From an uncultured Collinsella sp. (GTDB lineage: Bacteria; Actinomycetota; Coriobacteriia; Coriobacteriales; Coriobacteriaceae): DNA of 47,764 nt. The notes under the pieces are model-generated. The model was not told the DNA's origin and ran no database searches. It saw only the letters and a program-made list of their open reading frames with translations. The position numbers and the translations under genes were made by a program. The stretch is from assembly GCA_900540995.1 (NCBI GenBank), contig UQHO01000013.1, positions 1 to 47,764 of the forward strand, read 5' to 3'. How positions within the stretch are numbered: position 1 is the first letter of the stretch; each line of letters begins with the position of its first letter. Positions 42,181 through 47,764 of the stretch are shown piece by piece.

Positions 42181-44214
42181 ATGATCCTCCTTGTCGACAA
42201 GATCGAAAAAAGCTTCGGCGCACGCGTCCTCTTTAGCGGCGCGTCCTTCCAGATCAACCCCGGCGAGCGCTTCGCGCTCGTGGGACCCAACGGCGCCGGC
42301 AAAACCACCATGCTCAAAATCATCATGGGCATCGACAGCCCAGACGCCGGCCAGGTCCAGTACGCCAAGGACTGCCAGGTGGGCTACCTAGAGCAGGAAA
42401 CCAACCTGGAGCAAAAGGACACCACCATTCTCGCCGAGGTCATGGCCGCTGCCAAGGAAATCCGCCGCATGGGCGAGCGCGCCAACGAGCTGCAGGCCCA
42501 GATCACCGAGCTCTCCGAACAGGGGAAGGACGTCGACGCACTCCTTAACGAGTATGGCCAGGTCCAGGACCGCTTTGAGCACCTGGGCGGCTACGAGCTC
42601 GAGAGCAACGCCCGTAAGATCCTATCCGGTCTGGGCTTTAAGGTCACCGACTTTGAGCGCCCGTGCTCCGAGTTCTCGGGCGGCTGGCAGATGCGCATCG
42701 CGCTCGCCAAGCTCTTCCTGCGCCACCCCGACCTGCTGCTTCTGGACGAGCCCACCAACCACTTGGACCTCGAGAGCGTCCAGTGGCTGCGCGGCTTTAT
42801 TGCCAACTACGACGGCGCCGTCCTCATCGTCAGCCACGACCGCGCCTTCATGGACGCCTGCGTCGACCACGTCGCCGCGCTCGAGAACCGCCGCGTGACC
42901 ACCTACACCGGCAACTACAGCAGCTACCTCAAGCAGCGCGAGGACAACCTGGAGCAGATGCGCGCCAAGCGCGCCGCCCAGGAGCGCGACATCGCCCACA
43001 TGCAGGTCTTCGTCGACAAGTTCCGCTACAAGCCCACCAAGGCCGCCCAGGCCCAGGAGCGCATCCGCAAGATCGAGCAGATCAAAAAGGAGCTCGTCAT
43101 CCTGCCCGAGGGCCACAAGCACATCGACTTTAAGTTCCCCGACCCGCCGCGCTCCGGCGACATGGCCGTGGGCCTCGAGGGCGTCTCCAAGTCATACGGC
43201 GATAAGCACATTTACAGCGACATCGACCTCAAGCTCTACCGCGGCGAGCACGTGGCGCTCGTCGGCCCCAACGGCGCCGGCAAGTCCACGCTCATGAAGA
43301 TCCTCGCCGGCCTGGAGCCACCCACCACCGGCACCCGCGAACTGGGCACCAACGTGGGCGTGGCCTACTACGCCCAGCACGCACTCGAGGGCATGACCGA
43401 GTCCAACACAGTCCTGCAAGAGATCGACACCGTCACGCCCAAGTGGACCGTGCCGCAGCAGCGCAGCCTGCTGGGCGCCTTCCTGTTTAGCGACAACGAT
43501 TCCATCGAGAAACAGGTTCGCGTCCTCTCCGGCGGCGAAAAGGCGCGTCTGGCGCTCGCCAAGATGCTCGTGGCCCCCGAGGCGCTCCTGTGCCTGGACG
43601 AGCCCACCAACCACCTGGACATCGACTCGGTGGACATGCTCGAGAACGCCCTGCAAAACTTCCCCGGCACCATCGTGCTAATCAGCCACGACGAGCACCT
43701 GGTGCGCGCCGTGGCCAACCGCGTGATCGACATCCGCGACGGCAAGGTCACGGTCTATGACGGCGACTACGACTACTACCTCTACAAGCGCGAGGACCTC
43801 GCAGCCCGCGCCGCCGCCGAGGCGGCAGGGGAGAGTGCACCGGCCGCGACCAAGTCCGCCAAGGTCACCGCGGCCCAGCCCGACACCCCCGCCACCGCTT
43901 CCAAGCCTGCCGAGGGCAAAAAGACCAAGGAGCAAAAGCGCGCCGAGGCCCAGGCCCGTGCCGCACTCAACAAAAAGCTCAAGGGCGTGCGCAACCAGCT
44001 CAAGAAGATCGAGGCAGAGCTGGACAAAAAGCGTGCCCGCTATGACGAGCTTATGGAATTGATGGCGAGCGAAGAGCTTTATGCCGATCAGGATAAGTTC
44101 AACGCCGCGCTGGGGGAATATAACGGCCTTAAGCAAGAGCTACCCAAGCTCGAAGACGAATGGCTGGAGCTTTCCACCCAGATCGAAGAGGAGACCGCGC
44201 GTGAACTCTCGTAA
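42181..44214 (+). CDS. ABC-F family ATPase (Uup/YdiF-like)
   Basis: The 677-aa cytosolic protein has two ABC ATPase domains in tandem and no membrane segments. The first has Walker A VGPNGAGKTTMLK (about 35), signature SEFSGGWQMR and Walker B LLLLDEPTNHLDLES. The second has VGPNGAGKSTLMK (about 362), VLSGGEKARLALA and LCLDEPTNHLDID. A charged linker around residues 240-320 separates them, and a C-terminal Lys/Glu-rich coiled coil (about 590-670) follows an Ala/Lys-rich stretch. ABC-F proteins act on ribosomes as translation factors or protect them; this layout is closest to Uup/YdiF. The start has no clear ribosome site and lies 31 bp after the tRNA terminator. The next gene overlaps its end by 14 bases. 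Confidence 0.93.
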   Translation: MILLVDKIEKSFGARVLFSGASFQINPGERFALVGPNGAGKTTMLKIIMGIDSPDAGQVQYAKDCQVGYLEQETNLEQKDTTILAEVMAAAKEIRRMGERANELQAQITELSEQGKDVDALLNEYGQVQDRFEHLGGYELESNARKILSGLGFKVTDFERPCSEFSGGWQMRIALAKLFLRHPDLLLLDEPTNHLDLESVQWLRGFIANYDGAVLIVSHDRAFMDACVDHVAALENRRVTTYTGNYSSYLKQREDNLEQMRAKRAAQERDIAHMQVFVDKFRYKPTKAAQAQERIRKIEQIKKELVILPEGHKHIDFKFPDPPRSGDMAVGLEGVSKSYGDKHIYSDIDLKLYRGEHVALVGPNGAGKSTLMKILAGLEPPTTGTRELGTNVGVAYYAQHALEGMTESNTVLQEIDTVTPKWTVPQQRSLLGAFLFSDNDSIEKQVRVLSGGEKARLALAKMLVAPEALLCLDEPTNHLDIDSVDMLENALQNFPGTIVLISHDEHLVRAVANRVIDIRDGKVTVYDGDYDYYLYKREDLAARAAAEAAGESAPAATKSAKVTAAQPDTPATASKPAEGKKTKEQKRAEAQARAALNKKLKGVRNQLKKIEAELDKKRARYDELMELMASEELYADQDKFNAALGEYNGLKQELPKLEDEWLELSTQIEEETARELS

Positions 44215-44497
44215 GGCCGCTGCCGTGGCGATGAGCATCATCGCCATCGCTTGTCGCATCTGCGGCATCTTTATGAGCGCGATGACCGTGCTGCTGTGCT
44301 TTAGCGGCCTCACCGCCAAGCTGCAGATCGTGGGCTTTGTCGTTGAGCTTTCGCGCGCGCTGCCGAGCGCCATCGCCGGCTACGGCGTCATCACCTCTCC
44401 CTTTGGCGGCGTCTTCCGCCTGGATTACGCTATCGTCGCCGTCATCCTGTTTGTAATTGACTACCTGCTCACGCGCGCCTCGCGCCGCGTCCGCTAG
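44201..44497 (+). CDS. Small membrane protein of unknown function
   Basis: The 98-aa protein has three hydrophobic segments: residues about 9-36 (AMSIIAIACRICGIFMSAMT), 40-60 and 72-90 (LDYAIVAVILFVIDYLLT), with a basic C-terminus RASRRVR. It starts with GTG 44201, 14 bases before the end of the ABC-F gene, with GAGGAG 7 bases upstream, so it is translationally coupled. The M50 protease gene follows after 9 bp. I recognise no family. Confidence 0.75.
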   Translation: MNSRKAAAVAMSIIAIACRICGIFMSAMTVLLCFSGLTAKLQIVGFVVELSRALPSAIAGYGVITSPFGGVFRLDYAIVAVILFVIDYLLTRASRRVR

Positions 44498-44506
44498 GAG
44501 AGCGCC

Positions 44507-45190
44507 ATGTCCAGCAGCTACATCATGAACCTGCTCGCCAGCGCCGTCGCCGTCATCGTTGGCATCGTCATTCACGAGAGCGCGCACGCCGCCGCGGCCT
44601 GGGCTCTCGGCGACAAAACGGCGCGCTCGCGCGGACGCGTATCGCTCAACCCGCTCAACCATATCGATCCGTTCGGCACCATCATCCTGCCACTGCTCAT
44701 GCTCGCAGCCGGTGGCCCGGTGTTCGCCTTTGCCAAGCCCGTGCCCGTCTACCTCAACAACCTCAAGCACCCCAAGCGCGACGAGGTCTTGGTGAGCGTG
44801 GCCGGCCCCGCGTCGAACATCGCACTCGCATGCCTCGCGGCCGCCCTCATGCACGCAACGTACGGCAATCTCTACGCCAGCATGTCCTTTGCCGTGGCGT
44901 CGCAAATCATGAACTTCGGCGCCACCTTCATCGTGGTCAACCTGTCGCTCGCGTTCTTTAACCTTATCCCGATCCCGCCGCTCGACGGCTCGTCGATCAT
45001 CGTCCCGTTTCTCAAAGGCCAGGCGCTTGCCAATTACTACCGCCTGCAGCAATACGCCATGCCCATCCTCATCATCGTGCTGTACCTGCTGCCCATGTGG
45101 ACCGGCATCGACGTGATTGGCCGCTATTTCGACGTTACCGTGTATCCGCTAGCAGAGCAGCTGCTCACCTTCGCAATCGCCGGCATCTAG
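44507..45190 (+). CDS. Site-2 protease family (M50) zinc metalloprotease
   Basis: The 227-aa membrane protein has the zinc motif GIVIHESAHAAAAWALGD (HExxH) in its first helix region and the second conserved site FFNLIPIPPLDGSSI near residue 153 with the zinc-ligand Asp. Four to six membrane segments are visible. It resembles short, PDZ-less M50 proteins such as the SpoIVFB/YwhC-like group. AGGAG precedes the ATG. M50 proteases next to scpA-scpB are common, but the substrate is unknown. Confidence 0.92.
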   Translation: MSSSYIMNLLASAVAVIVGIVIHESAHAAAAWALGDKTARSRGRVSLNPLNHIDPFGTIILPLLMLAAGGPVFAFAKPVPVYLNNLKHPKRDEVLVSVAGPASNIALACLAAALMHATYGNLYASMSFAVASQIMNFGATFIVVNLSLAFFNLIPIPPLDGSSIIVPFLKGQALANYYRLQQYAMPILIIVLYLLPMWTGIDVIGRYFDVTVYPLAEQLLTFAIAGI

Positions 45191-45198
45191 GGTAAACT
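45170..45198 (+). promoter_or_regulatory. Candidate promoter of scpA operon
   Basis: TTCGCA (45170-45175), a 17-bp spacer and TAAACT (45193-45198), overlapping the end of the protease gene. A short stem ACCGT / ACGGT lies in the leader. Confidence 0.45.
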
Positions 45199-45274
45199 TA
45201 CAGGTCGACCGTGCAAAACGGTCGCAACGTGCACCCAAACCGCGCCGCGAAGGCGCCGTCAAAGGAGGTCGAAG

Positions 45275-46084
45275 ATGTCGTATCGCGTGTCGACGCAGGT
45301 CTACAGCGGACCGTTCGACCTGCTGCTGCAGCTGGTAACCCGCCAAAAAGTTGATATCGGCGCCATCTCGATCAGCGAGGTGGCCGAGCAATACCTGGCC
45401 GAGGCCGAGCGCATCGAGGCGCTGGACCTGGACGTGGCGAGCGACTTTTTGCTGGTCGCGGCAACCCTTTTGGACATTAAGGCAGCCTCGCTGGTTCCCC
45501 AGGAGGCCCCGCGCAAGACAGACGACGATGACGAGGACGACGAAGACCTCGAGGAACTCAGCGCGCTCGACGGCGACGCCCTGCGCGAAGTCCTGATCCA
45601 GCGCCTGATCGCCTACAAGCAGTTTAAGGGCGCGGCGGCAGCCCTTGGCGCGCGCATGCAGGCCGAAAGCCGCATGCATCCGCGCGTAGCCGGCCCCGAC
45701 CCCGAGTTTCTGGGCCTTATGCCCGACTACCTGGCCGGCATTACCCTGCGCGGCCTCGCCGTCATCTGCGCCGACCTGGACGGCAAGCGCCAGACCTTCC
45801 TGCTGGAAGCCGAGCACGTGGCGCCGCATCGCGTGCCGCTCGATCTGACGGTGGTATCTGTCGACCGCTTTACCATGGCGCACCAAACCTGCACCTTCCG
45901 CGAGCTCTTGGACGGCGACGCCACCACCGAACAGCTCGTCGTTACCTTCCTTGCTATGCTCGAGCTCGCCAAGCGCGGCTCTCTTACGCTGAGCCAGGAC
46001 GAGATCTTTGGAACCATTCAAATCAACCGCGTCGAGGGCGCCGAGGCATACGTGCCCGGCGAGGGCCCCGAGCTCACCGAATAG
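45275..46084 (+). CDS. scpA: Segregation and condensation protein A
   Basis: The 269-aa kleisin bridges SMC heads and ScpB in the condensin complex. The N-terminal SYRVSTQVYSGPFDLLLQLV and the helical ISISEVAEQYLAEAERIEAL are typical, and DFLLVAATLLDIKAASLVPQ binds the SMC neck. An acidic linker (DDDDEDDEDLEEL) follows, then a C-terminal winged-helix part. The ribosome site AAAGGAGGT is near perfect. scpB follows after 11 bp. Confidence 0.95.
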   Translation: MSYRVSTQVYSGPFDLLLQLVTRQKVDIGAISISEVAEQYLAEAERIEALDLDVASDFLLVAATLLDIKAASLVPQEAPRKTDDDDEDDEDLEELSALDGDALREVLIQRLIAYKQFKGAAAALGARMQAESRMHPRVAGPDPEFLGLMPDYLAGITLRGLAVICADLDGKRQTFLLEAEHVAPHRVPLDLTVVSVDRFTMAHQTCTFRELLDGDATTEQLVVTFLAMLELAKRGSLTLSQDEIFGTIQINRVEGAEAYVPGEGPELTE

Positions 46085-46095
46085 GAGCGGCAACC

Positions 46096-46815
46096 ATGTC
46101 AACCCTTTCCACGCTGGAGGCAAACAGCCTCAAAGGCGCCCTCGAGGCGCTGCTGCTGGTGTCGAGCGACCCGGTAAGCGCACCCGCGCTGGCAGGTGCG
46201 CTGGATATCGCCCCGGGCGAGTGCGCATCTCTTTTGGCCGAGCTCAAGGTTGAGTATGAGGAAGCCAACCGCGGCTTTCAACTGCGCGAGGTCGCCGGTG
46301 GCTGGCGCCTGTTTACACACCCCGCCTACCACGATGTGGTCGAGGCCTACGTGCTGAGCTGGGACACGCAAAAGCTGTCGCAGGCGGCGCTCGAGACCCT
46401 GGCCGTCATCGCCTACCACCAGCCCGTCACACGCGAGGTGGTCAAGGGCATCCGCGGCGTCAACTCCGACGGCGTCATCGCGTCGCTCGTGGACAAGGGC
46501 CTGGTGCGCGAGCTCGGCCGCGACCCCGAACGCGGTCAGGCCATCATCTACGGCACGACCAACGCCTTTTTGGAAAAGTTCGGCCTGCGCTCCACTCGTG
46601 ACCTGCCCGATCTAGAGCAATTTGCGCCCGACGAGCAGTCGCGCCAGTTTATCCGCGAGCGCCTGAGCGGCCGCAGCATTCAGTCTACGCTCGAAGAGCA
46701 GGCCGAGGACCTGGACGAAGAGCGCGAACTGATCGATACCGATGTTGAAGATACCGATGGCGAGGAGCTGCTGGCCGCCGGTGACACCTCGGAGGACATG
46801 CATGACGAGGACTAA
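46096..46815 (+). CDS. scpB: Segregation and condensation protein B
   Basis: The 239-aa protein has two winged-helix domains (residues about 12-165) with AGGWRLFTHPAYHDVVEAYV and LSQAALETLAVIAYHQPVTR, the family signature, then KGLVRELGRDPERGQAIIYG. The tail is long and very acidic. It dimerises and binds ScpA. AGGAG lies upstream of the ATG. Its end overlaps the next gene by 14 bases. Confidence 0.96.
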   Translation: MSTLSTLEANSLKGALEALLLVSSDPVSAPALAGALDIAPGECASLLAELKVEYEEANRGFQLREVAGGWRLFTHPAYHDVVEAYVLSWDTQKLSQAALETLAVIAYHQPVTREVVKGIRGVNSDGVIASLVDKGLVRELGRDPERGQAIIYGTTNAFLEKFGLRSTRDLPDLEQFAPDEQSRQFIRERLSGRSIQSTLEEQAEDLDEERELIDTDVEDTDGEELLAAGDTSEDMHDED

Positions 46816-47764
46816 CGAAGCAGGGGAGACGCGCACTACAAGCGCCGCGGGCGCCACAACGCCAGCGGGCGACGCCCAGCCCGTCTACCCGCACACCATG
46901 CGCCTGCAGCGCTTTTTGGCGCGCGCGGGCGTGGCGAGCCGCCGCGGCTCGGAGGACCTGATGACCGCCGGACGCGTGACCGTCAACGGCGAGGTCGCGA
47001 CCGAGCTCGGCACCAAGGTCGATGTCGACCGCGACCACATCGAGGTCGACGGCATGCCCGTCAAGCTCGGCCAGGGCGCCGTGTACCTGATGCTCTACAA
47101 GCCGACCGGCTACCTCACCACCATGAGCGATCCGCAAGAACGCCCCTGCGTGGCTGACCTGGTCCCGCGCGACCGCTTTCCGGGGCTCTTCCCGGTGGGT
47201 CGCCTGGACCGCGACACCACGGGCCTCTTGCTCTTTACCACCGACGGCGACCTGTCTCAGGACCTGCTGCACCCCAGTAAGCACGTCTACAAGACCTACC
47301 AGGCGCTCGTGGACGGGCACCTGTCCGACCGCGACCTCACACCGCTACGTCGCGGCATTGAGCTCGACGACGGCCTGTGCCAGCCGGCCATCTGCCGCGT
47401 TATCACTGCGCACGAGGCGGAGGCCGTGGCGCCCCAGGGCGTCAAGCCCGGGACCACCGCCGTTGAGGTCATCATCCGCGAGGGCCGCAAGAACCAGGTC
47501 AAGCGCATGCTGAGCAAGATCCACCACCCGGTGATTCGCCTGCATCGCTGTAACTTTGCCGGCCTGGAGCTCAAGAACGTGGCCAAGGGCTCGTGGCGCG
47601 AGCTCACCGACCGCGAGGTGCAGATTCTCAAGGACGGCGGTATCCCGCCCAAGCAGGCCAGCTCCAAACGCGGCACCGCGCCGGCGACTAACACCGCCAG
47701 CCGCACGCGTCACTACGGCAGCCCCGGGTCCCCCCCCCAACGCCACACCCACCCCGGCGAAGGT
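46802..47764 (+). CDS. Pseudouridine synthase, RsuA/RluB family (cut at window end)
   Basis: The frame is open for 321 codons to the window edge. A low-complexity N-terminal extension of about 30 aa precedes an S4 RNA-binding domain (MRLQRFLARAGVASRRGSED). The catalytic motif VGRLDRDTTGLLLFTTDGDL (Asp) is near residue 140. GRKNQVKRMLSKIHHPVIRL completes the family pattern. It modifies uridine in rRNA; RluB is the likeliest member because of the scpA-scpB neighbours. A run of nine C residues at 47730-47738 near the end could be a sequencing or slippage site. Confidence 0.93.
   Translation, partial: MTRTNEAGETRTTSAAGATTPAGDAQPVYPHTMRLQRFLARAGVASRRGSEDLMTAGRVTVNGEVATELGTKVDVDRDHIEVDGMPVKLGQGAVYLMLYKPTGYLTTMSDPQERPCVADLVPRDRFPGLFPVGRLDRDTTGLLLFTTDGDLSQDLLHPSKHVYKTYQALVDGHLSDRDLTPLRRGIELDDGLCQPAICRVITAHEAEAVAPQGVKPGTTAVEVIIREGRKNQVKRMLSKIHHPVIRLHRCNFAGLELKNVAKGSWRELTDREVQILKDGGIPPKQASSKRGTAPATNTASRTRHYGSPGSPPQRHTHPGEG

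Larger units (their letters stand above)
41971..42205 (+). repeat. 235-bp direct repeat, copy B
   Basis: Partner of 41422-41656. This copy runs into the intact ABC-F gene, so it is likely the original junction or the one kept under selection. Confidence 0.93.

Overview
The window looks like a chromosome segment of a high-GC gut actinobacterium of the class Coriobacteriia, most likely Collinsella or a close relative. This is inferred from gene content and G/C-rich codon use with Shine-Dalgarno starts, together with a GlgC/GlgD glycogen set and many intergenic hairpin elements; there is no rRNA or other direct species marker.

Layout. (1) 1-9134 is housekeeping: metK (-), gltX (+), then priA, def, fmt and rsmB (+). 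The spacers hold long inverted repeats. (2) 9135-9906 is a repeat-rich spacer and a small FmdB-type zinc-ribbon gene (-). (3) 9907-22987 is one block of minus-strand glycogen genes in transcription order glgB, glgP, glgC, glgD, glgA and a giant GH13-GH77 fusion. GlgA and GlgB both end in lysine/alanine/threonine-rich tails that resemble histone H1. A repeated TGGTAAAAC motif lies upstream of glgB and upstream of the fusion gene, and is a candidate operator. (4) 23319-24659 carries a HAD phosphatase and thiamine pyrophosphokinase. (5) 24819-41556 is an accessory region bounded by two identical tRNA-Ala(GGC) genes in the same orientation. It begins with a long structured leader and a LoaP/NusG-like antiterminator gene, followed by a surface-polysaccharide cluster: a PglF-like dehydratase, aminotransferase, phosphoglycosyl transferase, ATP-grasp enzyme, WbuB-like glycosyltransferase, FnlA/CapE, FnlB/CapF, O-acetyltransferase, second glycosyltransferase, and a Wzy-like protein fused in frame to part of a GNAT acetyltransferase. 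After it come a broken Abi gene, a MntA/HepT toxin-antitoxin pair, a DUF3825-like gene and tRNA-Val. (6) 41422-42205 holds two 235-bp direct repeats, each carrying tRNA-Ala, its promoter and terminator, and the first codons of the following ABC-F gene, with a CAU tRNA between them. (7) 42181-47764 is housekeeping again: ABC-F ATPase, a small membrane protein, an M50 protease, scpA, scpB and a pseudouridine synthase cut by the window end.

How the parts work together. The glg block can make ADP-glucose (GlgC/GlgD), polymerise and branch it (GlgA, GlgB), and break it down (GlgP plus the amylase-glucanotransferase). The polysaccharide cluster would build lipid-linked amino-sugar units under processive antitermination. 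It lacks a visible flippase and a FnlC-type 2-epimerase, and its polymerase gene is chimeric, which suggests a deletion at its 3' end. Base composition changes in blocks across the cluster, which suggests mosaic assembly.
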